Of a stretch of 64,000 nt of DNA, positions 41,049 through 50,132 are shown piece after piece. A model generated the notes under the pieces. It searched no databases. It was given only the letters and a program-made list of their open reading frames with translations, and was not told where the DNA came from. The translations under genes and the position numbers were made by a program. Each line of letters opens with the position of its first letter. Within the stretch, counting starts at the first letter, position 1. Source of the stretch: Oceanisphaera sp. IT1-181 (GTDB lineage Bacteria > Pseudomonadota > Gammaproteobacteria > Enterobacterales > Aeromonadaceae); contig NZ_CP136856.1 in NCBI RefSeq assembly GCF_033807535.1, positions 925,001-989,000 on the forward strand. Reading direction: 5' to 3'.

Positions 41049-42278
41049 ATGGCTATCTACTCTTTAGATAAAGATAAGATTAAAATTTTATTACTTGAAG
41101 GCGTACATACAGGCGCTGTTGAGATGTTCAAAAATGCAGGTTACAGCAATATCGACTATTTAAAGACCTCATTGACGGACGAAGAGTTAAAAGAACGCAT
41201 AAAAGACGCACATTTCGTGGGGTTGCGCTCTCGCACCCAGATCACCGAATCGGTACTGGATGTGGCAGAAAAGCTGGTGGCCATCGGTTGCTTCTGCATC
41301 GGTACCAACCAAGTAGACTTAGACGCAGCGGCCATTCGCGGTATTCCGGTATTTAACGCGCCCTTCTCCAACACCCGCAGTGTGGCCGAATTAGTATTGG
41401 GCGAAATACTGTTGTTGTTGCGTGGTATTCCTGAGCGTAACGCGAAGGCACACCGTGGCGAATGGCAAAAAACTGCGACTCATGCCTTTGAAGCTCGCGG
41501 CAAGCGCCTAGCGATTATCGGTTATGGCCACATTGGTATTCAGCTGAGCATTATTGCTGAAAGCATTGGCATGCAAGTGTCTTATTACGATATTGAAACC
41601 AAGCTGTCATTGGGTAATGCCACTCAGGTCTACGACCTAGAACAGCTGCTGAGTCAGGCTGATGTGGTGACCTTGCATGTGCCGGAAACCCCACAAACTC
41701 AGAACATGTTTGGTGCCGCCGAGCTAGCCATGATGAAGCCCGGCTCCATCTTGATCAACGCCTCACGGGGTACGGTAGTGGACATAGATGCGCTGGCCAG
41801 TGCGCTCACCACTAAGCACCTTGCCGGTGCGGCCATTGATGTGTTCCCGGTTGAGCCTGCGTCTAACGACGAAGAGTTTGTGTCACCGCTGCGTAACTTC
41901 GACAACGTGATCTTAACGCCGCACATTGGTGGCTCTACCCAAGAAGCACAGGAAAATATTGGCTACGAAGTAGCAGGCAAACTGATTAAGTACTCAGATA
42001 ATGGTTCTACTTTATCTGCGGTTAACTTCCCAGAAGTGTCGTTGCCAGAGCACCCAAATACCAGCCGTTTGCTGCACGTACACCACAACAAACCGGGTAT
42101 TTTGAGCCAGATTGTGCAGGCGTTTTCTGTAGAAAACATCAACATTGCTTCTCAGTATCTGCAAACCACACCGACCATTGGTTATGTGGTGATTGAAGTA
42201 GAAACGGCACAAAGTGAGCAGGCACTGATTAAGTTGAACAGCATTGAAGGCACTATTCGCGCCCGTATCGTGCACTAA
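41049..42278 (+). CDS. serA: D-3-phosphoglycerate dehydrogenase
   Basis: First step of serine synthesis. 409 residues (E. coli 410): substrate domain, NAD-binding domain with GYGHIGIQLSIIAESIG, catalytic segment with LTPHIGGSTQEAQ, and a C-terminal ACT domain (about 335-409, LLHVHHNKPGILSQIVQAFS) that gives feedback inhibition by serine. AAAGGAACAG precedes the ATG. Upstream sequence is AT-rich; no operator recognised. A 16-bp tandem repeat and a terminator follow. Confidence 0.98.
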   Translation: MAIYSLDKDKIKILLLEGVHTGAVEMFKNAGYSNIDYLKTSLTDEELKERIKDAHFVGLRSRTQITESVLDVAEKLVAIGCFCIGTNQVDLDAAAIRGIPVFNAPFSNTRSVAELVLGEILLLLRGIPERNAKAHRGEWQKTATHAFEARGKRLAIIGYGHIGIQLSIIAESIGMQVSYYDIETKLSLGNATQVYDLEQLLSQADVVTLHVPETPQTQNMFGAAELAMMKPGSILINASRGTVVDIDALASALTTKHLAGAAIDVFPVEPASNDEEFVSPLRNFDNVILTPHIGGSTQEAQENIGYEVAGKLIKYSDNGSTLSAVNFPEVSLPEHPNTSRLLHVHHNKPGILSQIVQAFSVENINIASQYLQTTPTIGYVVIEVETAQSEQALIKLNSIEGTIRARIVH

Positions 42279-42289
42279 GATAATTGCTA

Positions 42290-42352
42290 AGCTTGAGTGA
42301 ACACAGGTTTAGTGAGTAAGAGCTTGAGTGAGTAACAGTGTGAGTGAGCAAA
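42290..42352 (+). repeat. 16-bp tandem repeat, four units, after serA
   Basis: Units at 42290 (15 bp), 42305, 42321 and 42337 (16 bp each) resemble AGCTTGAGTGAGTAAC. The array starts 12 bp after the serA stop and merges into the terminator stem. Confidence 0.7.
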
Positions 42353-42376
42353 AAGGGGCCATGTTGGCCCCTTTTT
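42350..42376. terminator. Bidirectional terminator between serA and the M14-like gene
   Basis: Perfect stem AAAAAGGGGCC/GGCCCCTTTTT with loop ATGTT; serves converging genes on both strands. Confidence 0.92.
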
Positions 42377-42417
42377 CATCTCTAAAATTATTCATTTGCC
42401 GCTAAAAATTAAGCCGC

Positions 42418-43437
42418 TTAAAAGCTAGGTGGTTGAATATCCATTTCATCCACAAACCGCTCCACGTTCATCTCTGCCTGCTTAACCGCATCAAAACTGG
42501 CAATGTGAAATACCGCGTCGCCTTCATTGACTAACGGCATGGTCAAACAGCCGATAACAATGCCGCTCTTAGGTGCAATCACTTCCCGCTCTTCGGCGCT
42601 TAAGGGGGCAGTAATAGTACCCAGGCATTGACCTTTACTGACCCGATCGCCCAAACGCGCTTTAAGGTGCAATAAGCCATCTTGCTCGGCCCGGATCCAG
42701 TTACTAGACTTGGCAATCATGGTGTTCATCTGTGCTTTTTTTACCGTGGGTTTGAGCATGCCTAAGGTGCGCATCACGTTTAAAATGCCACGAGTGCCCG
42801 CTTTAATGGCCACCGGCTCAAAGCGCAGTGCTTCTCCCGCCTCATATAAAATCACCGGAATATCACGGCTCTCGGCCACGGCGCGCAGTGAGCCATCACG
42901 AATACTGGCATCCAAAATTACCGGTGCGCCAAAGCTTTCTGCCATGCTGCGGGTAATATCACAGTCTAACTTGGCGCGAATTTGCGGCAGGTTGGCTCTG
43001 TGAATGGCACCCGTGTGCAAGTCGATGATGTGCGAGCAATGACTGACGATTTGATCGACAAAAAAATGCGCCACTCTCGAGCCTAATGAGCCTTTTTCAC
43101 TACCGGGAAAGCAGCGATTTAAATCGCGACGATCCGGTAAGTAGCGAGACTTATTAATAAAGCCAAACACATTCACTACCGGCACGGCGATAAGGGTGCC
43201 CTTTAAGCGCGCCGGATTGACACGGCTCAGCACTTGATTGACGATCTCAATGCCGTTGAGCTCATCCCCATGAATGGCAGCACAAATCAGCAGCACGGGA
43301 CCGGGATGCTTACCGTGAATAATCTCCAGCGGCACCGTTAATGGCGACTGGGTATACAGTTGAGCCAAAGCTAACTGCAGCACCTTGCGCTGGCCTGGTG
43401 CGACTTCAATACCCGCTAACGTAAAGGGTGCCGTCAT
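42418..43437 (-). CDS. Succinylglutamate desuccinylase/aspartoacylase family hydrolase
   Basis: M14-related zinc hydrolase of 339 residues. Zinc ligands fit HGDELNGIE (about 57-65) and the His of IDLHTGA (about 139-145); YEAGEA (about 200-205) supplies the catalytic Glu. A C-terminal beta-barrel region with biotinyl/lipoyl-like turns (LGDRVSKGQCLGTI) follows. It overlaps the rimK stop by one base (TAATG), so the two are translationally coupled. Such partners occur beside rimK in other bacteria; trimming of RimK-added glutamates would fit but is inference. Confidence 0.85.
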   Translation of the reverse strand: MTAPFTLAGIEVAPGQRKVLQLALAQLYTQSPLTVPLEIIHGKHPGPVLLICAAIHGDELNGIEIVNQVLSRVNPARLKGTLIAVPVVNVFGFINKSRYLPDRRDLNRCFPGSEKGSLGSRVAHFFVDQIVSHCSHIIDLHTGAIHRANLPQIRAKLDCDITRSMAESFGAPVILDASIRDGSLRAVAESRDIPVILYEAGEALRFEPVAIKAGTRGILNVMRTLGMLKPTVKKAQMNTMIAKSSNWIRAEQDGLLHLKARLGDRVSKGQCLGTITAPLSAEEREVIAPKSGIVIGCLTMPLVNEGDAVFHIASFDAVKQAEMNVERFVDEMDIQPPSF

Positions 43438-44339
43438 TAGCCACGCTCGCGAGTTTTGGATTTCTTGTGGCTGTGCTTTTCAATGTAATCGATCATCATG
43501 TCGGCTACATCTTTGCCGGTGGCCACTTCAATACCTTGCAAACCCGGTGATGAGTTAACTTCCATTACCAAAGGCCCACGCTTAGAGCGCAATAAATCCA
43601 CACCCGCTACGCTTAAGCCCATGGCCTTGGCGGAAGCAATGGCGGTTTTACGCTCTTCTGGCGTAATACGAATAAGCTCGGCGGCACCGCCGCGGTGCAA
43701 GTTAGAGCGAAACTCACCTTCTTTGGCTTGGCGCTTCATGGCGGCAATCACTTTATCGCCGAGCACGAAACAGCGAATATCAGCACCACCGGCTTCTTCA
43801 ATAAATTCCTGCACCATAATATTGGCTTTTAAGCCCATAAAGGCTTCTAGTACGCTCTCTGCGGCCTTGCGGGTTTCTGCCAATACCACGCCAATGCCTT
43901 GCGTACCCTCAAGTAGCTTGATCACGAGCGGCGCGCCACCCACCATATCGATAAGATCCGGCACATCGTCAGGTTTGCAAGCAAAGCCGGTGACGGGCAT
44001 GCCGACCCCTTGGCCTGACAACAGCTGCAAGGAGCGCAGTTTATCCCGTGAACGGCTGATGGCTGCCGAGTGATTCAGCGAGTAGCAGTTCATCATTTCA
44101 AACTGTCGCAATACGGCACTGCCGTAAAAGGTCACACTGGCGCCAATGCGGGGAATGATGGCGTCAAACTGTTCCAGCTCTTTACCGTGGTAGTGAATGG
44201 AGGGCTTATTATCATTGATGTTCATATAACACTTGAGGGCATCAATAACGCGCACCTCATGGCCGCGAGCTTCGGCAGCCTCGCGTAAGCGACGGGTAGA
44301 ATAAAGGGAGGCATTGCGAGACAGAATAGCGATTTTCAT
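43437..44339 (-). CDS. rimK: Ribosomal protein S6 glutamate ligase RimK
   Basis: ATP-grasp ligase that adds glutamates to the C-terminus of ribosomal protein S6, and can make poly-glutamate. 300 residues, the same as E. coli RimK. ATP-grasp elements include PLVIKLLEGTQGIGV, VQEFIEEAGGADIRCFVLGDKVIAAM and VMEVNSSPGLQGIE. It is divergent from acnA and the first gene of a two-gene unit with the hydrolase. Confidence 0.95.
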   Translation of the reverse strand: MKIAILSRNASLYSTRRLREAAEARGHEVRVIDALKCYMNINDNKPSIHYHGKELEQFDAIIPRIGASVTFYGSAVLRQFEMMNCYSLNHSAAISRSRDKLRSLQLLSGQGVGMPVTGFACKPDDVPDLIDMVGGAPLVIKLLEGTQGIGVVLAETRKAAESVLEAFMGLKANIMVQEFIEEAGGADIRCFVLGDKVIAAMKRQAKEGEFRSNLHRGGAAELIRITPEERKTAIASAKAMGLSVAGVDLLRSKRGPLVMEVNSSPGLQGIEVATGKDVADMMIDYIEKHSHKKSKTRERG

Positions 44340-44662
44340 GGGTGTGGTGAGGCTCTCTATACGTTGTGAGGTGAACTATGACTGCAGGCCCGGTTAACTA
44401 TCCTGATTGTTTCTTACTATTTGCACTAATTATTCGCACTATTTACGCTAACAATGCGCTGAGCGCCATCAAGAAAAAACCGGTCTGGGCACAAAAAAAA
44501 TTGAATAGGTGCTTAACTTATCGGTAATGGCCTACGGTTAAGTTAGTCATAATAACAAATCCCCGCAGGCATTGGGCTTTCATTGTCTGCGGGACTGTGT
44601 CTAAATGGTGTCATACAGAGCTAGCTACTAACGCTAGCCGTTTCCATCGCTAGGAGGAAATG
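44340..44662. other. Divergent regulatory region rimK / acnA
   Basis: About 320 bp holding two hairpins in the acnA leader: CCCGCAG/CTGCGGG (44562-44593, 18-nt loop) and GCTAGC/GCTAGC (44620-44638). They lie just before the acnA ribosome-binding site and could affect its translation. No operator recognised. Confidence 0.45.
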
Positions 44663-47410
44663 ATGTCTACTGATCTAACTGCATCCAACAATCCATCTTC
44701 TAACTCACGTTATATAGACACGCTGACTGTGGGTCAGCATGCTTATCTTTATTACAGCTTAGCAAAGCTTGACCACGCTAACGCCATTTCTGAGCTACCC
44801 AAATCCTTAAAAGTACTGACTGAGAACTTGGTACGCAACTTAGATAGCGACACCGTCACGGCTCAAGATATTGAGGCCATGCATGAGTGGCTAAAAGATG
44901 CGCGCTCGACTCGGGAAATTGCCTTTCGCCCGGTGCGGGTGTTAATGCAAGACTTTACCGGCGTGCCGGCGGTGGTGGATTTGGCCGCCATGCGCGATGC
45001 GGTGCAACGTTTAGGTGGCAAAGCCGAGCAGGTTAATCCGCTGTCGGCGGTTGACTTGGTGATTGACCACTCGGTCATGGTGGACGCCTTTGCCAGTGAT
45101 CAGGCTTTTGACACCAACGTCGACATGGAAATGGCGCGTAATGGCGAGCGTTATGCCTTTTTACGCTGGGGCCAGCAAACCTTTGATAACTTCAAAGTGG
45201 TGCCACCGGGTACCGGTATTTGCCATCAGGTTAACCTCGAATACTTAGGCCAAACGGTCTGGCAACAGCAAGTCGGCACAGATACGGTCGTGTGCCCAGA
45301 TACCCTAGTGGGTACCGACTCACACACCACCATGATTAACGCCCTCGGCATACTGGGTTGGGGCGTGGGCGGCATTGAAGCGGAAGCGGCCATGCTGGGC
45401 CAGCCGATTTCTATGCTGATCCCAGAAGTAATGGGCTTTAAACTCACCGGCCAATTACGCGAGGGCATTACCGCCACCGACTTAGTCTTAACGGTGGTAA
45501 AAATGCTGCGTGATCGTGGCGTGGTGGGTAAATTTGTGGAGTTCTACGGTGATGGTTTAGCCACGCTACCATTGGCGGATAGGGCGACCATCGCCAACAT
45601 GGCGCCAGAATATGGCGCGACCTGTGGCTTCTTCCCGGTGGATGAAGAAACCCTGCGTTACTTAACGCTGACCGGTCGTAGCGCTGAGCAAGTTGAGCTG
45701 GTTGAAGCTTACAGCAAGGCGCAAGGTTTATGGCGCCACGCAGGTGACGAGCCAACATTCAGCGATACAATGAGTCTGGATATGGGCACGGTCACCGCCT
45801 GCTTAGCGGGCCCCAAACGTCCGCAAGACAGAGTCGAATTATCGCAAGTGCCGCAGGCGTTTAGTTTAAGCCGCGAGCTTAGGGTTGAGCCCAGCGCAGA
45901 GTCAAAGACGCGCTTAGAAAACGAAGGTGGACAAACCGCGGTGGCGGTCGAGCAATCATTAACCAGCGCTCAATTTTGCATGAACGGTAATAACTATCAG
46001 CTGGAAGAGGGGGCCGTAGTGATTGCCGCCATTACCTCTTGTACTAACACCTCTAACCCTAGCGTGTTGATGGCAGCCGGTCTGCTAGCTAAAGCGGCGG
46101 TAGAAAAAGGCTTAACGCGGGCTCCTTGGGTGAAAACGTCATTAGCCCCTGGCTCCAAGGTGGTCACGGATTATTTAATTGCCGCCGGATTGATGCCCTA
46201 TTTGGAGCAGCTCGGTTTCTATTTGGTCGGCTACGGTTGTACTACCTGTATTGGTAACTCAGGTCCCTTGCCAGATCCGATTGAAGAGGCCATTAAGAAA
46301 AATGATATGACGGTGGCAGCAGTGTTATCGGGCAACCGTAACTTTGAAGGCCGTATTCATCCATTGGTGAAATCCAATTGGTTGGGCTCGCCGCCGTTAG
46401 TGGTCGCCTATGCGCTGGCGGGCAGCATGAATGTGGACATCACCACAGAGCCGCTGGGTAAGGACCCGCAAGGTCAGCCGATTTACTTGAAAGATATTTG
46501 GCCATCGCAACAAGCCATTGCCGATGCGGTACAGTTAGTGACCAGCGACATGTTCCATAAAGAATATGCGGCGGTTTTTGAGGGCGATGAGCACTGGCGC
46601 GCCATTAAAGTGGAGCAAAGCGCTACCTTTAACTGGCAGGCAGATTCCAGCTATATCCAGCATCCGCCGTTTTTCCAAACCATGGAAAAAACGCCTGAGC
46701 CTGTGGCCGACATTAAGGGGGCGAGATTACTGGCCATCCTCGGTGACTCTGTGACTACCGACCATATCTCACCGGCAGGCAGCATTAAGGCCGACAGTCC
46801 GGCGGGGCACTATCTGCAATCTTTAGGCATTGAAGAAAAAGACTTTAACTCCTACGGCTCACGCCGCGGTAACCACGAAGTCATGATGCGCGGCACCTTT
46901 GGCAATATTCGTATTCGTAACCTTATGCTAGAAAATGTGGAAGGCGGCGAAACGCGCCACTACCCCAGCAATGAGCAGTGTTCGATTTATGATGCGGCCA
47001 TACGCTATCAAGACGAAGGCGTGCCTTTGGTGGTAGTAGCCGGTAAAGAATACGGCACTGGCTCCAGTCGCGATTGGGCAGCAAAAGGAACCTTGTTACT
47101 TGGGGTACGGGCTGTAATTGCTGAGTCCTATGAACGCATTCACCGCTCAAACCTGATCGGCATGGGCGTAGTGCCGCTGGAGTTTATCAGCGATACCGCC
47201 GAAAGCTTAGGCTTGAAAGGAGATGAGCTGTTAAGCATCAAAGGCTTGAACGACTTAAGCCCCGGCAAAACGCTGACCGTGGTGATTGAGCGCGCAGATG
47301 GCAGTAGCCAAGAATCTCAAGTGCGGTGTCGTATCGATACCAGCAATGAGCTGACCTACTACCAGCACGGCGGCATCTTGCACTACGTGATCAGGCATAT
47401 GCTGGAATAA
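44663..47410 (+). CDS. acnA: Aconitate hydratase A
   Basis: [4Fe-4S] aconitase of the AcnA/IRP1 type, converting citrate to isocitrate. 915-916 residues (E. coli AcnA 891). Cluster cysteines are in ITSCTNTSNPSV (about 460) and GYGCTTCIGNSG (about 525), and the swivel-domain motif is GSSRDWAAKG. GGAGG at 44653-44657 suits the second of two adjacent ATGs (44663) better than 44660. E. coli acnA is stress-induced; regulation here is not evident. Confidence 0.96.
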   Translation: MSTDLTASNNPSSNSRYIDTLTVGQHAYLYYSLAKLDHANAISELPKSLKVLTENLVRNLDSDTVTAQDIEAMHEWLKDARSTREIAFRPVRVLMQDFTGVPAVVDLAAMRDAVQRLGGKAEQVNPLSAVDLVIDHSVMVDAFASDQAFDTNVDMEMARNGERYAFLRWGQQTFDNFKVVPPGTGICHQVNLEYLGQTVWQQQVGTDTVVCPDTLVGTDSHTTMINALGILGWGVGGIEAEAAMLGQPISMLIPEVMGFKLTGQLREGITATDLVLTVVKMLRDRGVVGKFVEFYGDGLATLPLADRATIANMAPEYGATCGFFPVDEETLRYLTLTGRSAEQVELVEAYSKAQGLWRHAGDEPTFSDTMSLDMGTVTACLAGPKRPQDRVELSQVPQAFSLSRELRVEPSAESKTRLENEGGQTAVAVEQSLTSAQFCMNGNNYQLEEGAVVIAAITSCTNTSNPSVLMAAGLLAKAAVEKGLTRAPWVKTSLAPGSKVVTDYLIAAGLMPYLEQLGFYLVGYGCTTCIGNSGPLPDPIEEAIKKNDMTVAAVLSGNRNFEGRIHPLVKSNWLGSPPLVVAYALAGSMNVDITTEPLGKDPQGQPIYLKDIWPSQQAIADAVQLVTSDMFHKEYAAVFEGDEHWRAIKVEQSATFNWQADSSYIQHPPFFQTMEKTPEPVADIKGARLLAILGDSVTTDHISPAGSIKADSPAGHYLQSLGIEEKDFNSYGSRRGNHEVMMRGTFGNIRIRNLMLENVEGGETRHYPSNEQCSIYDAAIRYQDEGVPLVVVAGKEYGTGSSRDWAAKGTLLLGVRAVIAESYERIHRSNLIGMGVVPLEFISDTAESLGLKGDELLSIKGLNDLSPGKTLTVVIERADGSSQESQVRCRIDTSNELTYYQHGGILHYVIRHMLE

Positions 47411-47461
47411 CTAGCGATAAGTTTGAAGCTGTAAGCTAGAAATTAAGCTCAAAACTAAATC

Positions 47462-47500
47462 AAAAGCACCGAACCTAAAGGCTCGGTGCTTTTTTTGTTC
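47462..47500. terminator. Bidirectional terminator between acnA and modE
   Basis: Stem AAAAGCACCGA/TCGGTGCTTTT with T7 on the plus side. A short heptad run (GTTTGAA, GCTGTAA, GCTAGAA at 47421-47441) precedes it. Confidence 0.85.
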
Positions 47501-47519
47501 TTTTTAGCTTGGCTCTGTC

Positions 47520-48326
47520 TTATCCCAGCGTGGCTAAGATCACCTGAGCCGGTGAAAAGTGGGCGTAGGCTAAATCGCCTGGGTGCCAAATTATGGCTTG
47601 ATGGTTAGCTGTAGTTTGCTCGCTATGGTGCGGCAGTTGGGCACACAAAGCTTCACCTATCTCTAATTGCAGCAGTACCTCATCAAACTCCTCGCCGACT
47701 AATACTTCACTAATAATGCCTGCCAATACATTATCGCCTTTAGGGACTTGAAGGGGGTCTTTGGTGAGGCTTACCCATGGTGCCTTAATCAGCGCTAAGA
47801 CTTCTTTCTTAGCTTCCAATCCTAAACGTGCACAGCTAGCGGCGGTTATGTCGGCGTACAAGGAAGTGTCGCCATCTAGCGTTAAGCAGACTTTACCACT
47901 CAGATCACTTAAATCCAGAGCACTGACTTTGGCAAAAAATTGATTGCGGGCACTGGTTTGTAAGGAAAATCGCGCTACTACTGACAACAAACTATCCAGC
48001 GAGGTGGTGTCATCTTGTAGCGCATCCACAGCCATGCGTTCTATCTGAGTGAGCAAACTGTAAATTTTTAATAATCGCTCACCATATGGCGTCAGCGCGG
48101 CACCACCACCGCCTTTGCCGCCTGTTTCGCTGCTTAGCACCGGATGCTCGGCCAAGATATTCATGTCTTTGATGGCGTCCCATGCGGACTTATAACTGAT
48201 GCCTGCGGCCTTAGCGCCTTGGCTAATGGAGCCATGGACACGAATTTGCTCGAGTAAGCGGATGCGTCTGGGGTTCACAAACAGTTGTTGCTGGCTGTGC
48301 AGGGTCAATGATATTTGCAGATCCAT
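47520..48326 (-). CDS. modE: Molybdate-responsive regulator ModE
   Basis: Represses modABC when molybdate is bound. 268 residues: N-terminal winged helix-turn-helix (about 15-100, with IRVHGSISQGAKAAGISYKSAWDAIKDMN) and two C-terminal Mop/TOBE molybdate-binding repeats (about 120-190 and 195-262, each with SARNQFFAKV-like or KGDNVLAGIISEV sequence). Divergent from modA with a clear ModE palindrome between them. Confidence 0.94.
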   Translation of the reverse strand: MDLQISLTLHSQQQLFVNPRRIRLLEQIRVHGSISQGAKAAGISYKSAWDAIKDMNILAEHPVLSSETGGKGGGGAALTPYGERLLKIYSLLTQIERMAVDALQDDTTSLDSLLSVVARFSLQTSARNQFFAKVSALDLSDLSGKVCLTLDGDTSLYADITAASCARLGLEAKKEVLALIKAPWVSLTKDPLQVPKGDNVLAGIISEVLVGEEFDEVLLQLEIGEALCAQLPHHSEQTTANHQAIIWHPGDLAYAHFSPAQVILATLG

Positions 48327-48415
48327 GATGCATCCTTAAAAGTAACTCGCGCTATTGTGGTTAAGCGAAGTTGGCTCGGCAAATAATTCGCTTGGCCATT
48401 CTCACTAGCTGTTTT

Positions 48416-48439
48416 CGTTGTGTTTATAATTACATAACG
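48416..48439 (+). promoter_or_regulatory. ModE operator upstream of modA
   Basis: CGTTGTGT-N8-ACATAACG: the arms match at 7 of 8 positions and follow the ModE consensus CGTTATAT-N-ATATAACG. The palindrome is 54 bp before the modA start, so ModE-molybdate should repress modABC and possibly modE itself. Confidence 0.82.
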
Positions 48440-48492
48440 ATAAGGTGTAAGCGATGTGCATTCTTTTATATAACCAGTGGATGGAATAATAG

Positions 48493-49302
48493 ATGAAAAA
48501 AGCATCGGGTTTATCGTTATTATTTATAGCGCTCGGCTGTTCAGCATTGTTGTCGGCACCCGTGTCAGCCGCTGAGATTCGCGTGGCCGTGGCCGCTAAC
48601 TTTACTGATGTAATCAAGCAACTGGGTGAAGAGTTTGGCAAGCAAAGCGGTCATAAAGTGTCTGTATCCTCGGGGGCGACCGGCAAGCTGTATGCGCAGA
48701 TTAAAAACGGTGCACCTTATGATGTTTTTCTGGCGGCAGATGAAAAGACGCCGACTTTGCTGGATGAAGAAGGGGTGTCCATCGCCGATACCCGTTTCAC
48801 TTATGCTCTAGGCAGCTTGGTGTTGTGGAGTGCGGATGAGGCCTTATTTGATAAGGGACAGTTTGATAAAGGTCAGACCGATAAAGCTCAGAGCGTGCTA
48901 AAAAAGCAAGCATTTAGCCATATATCCATCGCTAATCCCAAGACGGCCCCTTATGGCCGCGCGGCACAGCAAACCTTAGAAAAGCTGGGATTTTGGGATC
49001 AACTGCAGCCGAAAATGGTACGTGGTGAGAACATAGGCCAAGCCTACCAGTATGTGTACAGCGAGAACGCGCAGCTGGGCTTTGTGGCCAAGTCACAAGT
49101 GTTTAAAGATGATGCTTTCACTGGTGGCTCTTATTGGGAAGTGCCCACAGAGATGTACGACCCTATTGTACAGCAGGCGGTATTATTAAAAGATAATGCT
49201 CCGGCTCGTGAGCTGCTCGATTATCTTCGCTCACCAGAAGCGGCGGCGGTGATCCAGTCTTACGGTTACAGCATCAGTCCTTCGGACAGCGTTAAGCCAT
49301 AA
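48493..49302 (+). CDS. modA: Periplasmic molybdate-binding protein ModA
   Basis: Captures molybdate (and tungstate) for the ModBC importer. Signal peptide of about 26 residues (ending PVSA-AEI), then the ModA fold with FTDVIKQLGEEF, VSSGATGKLYAQIKNGAPYDVFLAADE and the PKTAPYGRAAQQTLEKLG signature. A short local repeat (DKGQFDKGQTDKAQS, about 118-132) looks like a tandem-duplication insert unique to this protein. Its last codons overlap a heptad run (49296-49323). Confidence 0.95.
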   Translation: MKKASGLSLLFIALGCSALLSAPVSAAEIRVAVAANFTDVIKQLGEEFGKQSGHKVSVSSGATGKLYAQIKNGAPYDVFLAADEKTPTLLDEEGVSIADTRFTYALGSLVLWSADEALFDKGQFDKGQTDKAQSVLKKQAFSHISIANPKTAPYGRAAQQTLEKLGFWDQLQPKMVRGENIGQAYQYVYSENAQLGFVAKSQVFKDDAFTGGSYWEVPTEMYDPIVQQAVLLKDNAPARELLDYLRSPEAAAVIQSYGYSISPSDSVKP

Positions 49303-49448
49303 GCGGTAAGCTATCAGCTAAAGATGAATTTCTTGTAAGGGCTAAAGAGTAAGGGAGCGGTCGAACCGATATTTAGTCCGTGTATAGCGTGGCAAAAATA
49401 TTCTTTAGTTTTTAGCTTTCATATTGGCGTTAAGAAAAAGGAAGAAGG
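49303..49448 (+). other. modA-modB spacer with 7-bp repeats
   Basis: Heptads GCCATAA (overlapping the modA stop), GCGGTAA, GCTATCA and GCTAAAG run at 49296-49323; a loosely complementary TTTAGTTTTTAGCTTTCAT occurs at about 49404-49422. The spacer could fold into a long imperfect stem inside the mod operon and might lower modBC expression relative to modA. Function is inferred. Confidence 0.5.
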
Positions 49449-50132
49449 ATGTCTCTGTCTCCAGATGACATTACCGCTTTGCTGGTCACCTTGCGCTTGG
49501 CCGGCATTACTGTGGTGGTGCTGCTTATTATTGGCATGCCGCTGGCTTGGTGGTTGAGCCAGACCCAAAGTCGTTTTAAGACCGCCATCGAAGCCATGGT
49601 GGCTTTGCCGCTGGTATTGCCGCCGGTAGTGCTGGGTTTTTATTTGCTGCTGGCGCTGGGCCCTAATGGCATCTTTGGTAAGGCGTCCATCGCCTTGGGG
49701 GGCGGCACGCTGGCGTTTAGTTTTACCGGTCTCGTTATCGGCTCTGCTTTTTACTCGTTGCCGTTTGTGGTGCAGCCATTGCAAGGCGCGTTTACTAGCA
49801 TTGGCCAGCGACCGTTAGAGGTGGCGGCCACCTTGCGAGCCTCGCCGCTGGACCGCTTTTTTACGGTGGTGGTGCCCTTAGCGCGGAATGGTTTTTTAAC
49901 CGCCATTGTGTTGGGTTTTGCCCACACCTTGGGGGAGTTTGGCGTGGTATTGATGATAGGCGGCAATCTGCCGGGCGTGACCCAAGTAGTGTCCATCGCC
50001 ATTTATGACCACGTAGAAACCCTGCAATACGGGCAGGCGCATGTATTGTCGGGCTTATTATTAGTGCTATCGTTTACAATTTTATTGGCGGTGTATGCGC
50101 TTAATCGACGTTTTGCGGTGGTGCGTATATGA
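49449..50132 (+). CDS. modB: Molybdate ABC transporter permease ModB
   Basis: Inner-membrane permease, 227 residues with five predicted helices. EAA loop EVAATLRASPLDRFFTVVVPLARNGF (about 121-146) and FAHTLGEFGVVLMIGGNLPG match ModB. GAAGGATG places the ribosome-binding site close to the ATG. It overlaps modC by 4 bases (ATGA). Confidence 0.96.
   Translation: MSLSPDDITALLVTLRLAGITVVVLLIIGMPLAWWLSQTQSRFKTAIEAMVALPLVLPPVVLGFYLLLALGPNGIFGKASIALGGGTLAFSFTGLVIGSAFYSLPFVVQPLQGAFTSIGQRPLEVAATLRASPLDRFFTVVVPLARNGFLTAIVLGFAHTLGEFGVVLMIGGNLPGVTQVVSIAIYDHVETLQYGQAHVLSGLLLVLSFTILLAVYALNRRFAVVRI

Noticed and set aside
43498..44073. 191-codon open frame on the plus strand
   Set aside because: Antisense shadow of rimK, which has full-length family similarity.
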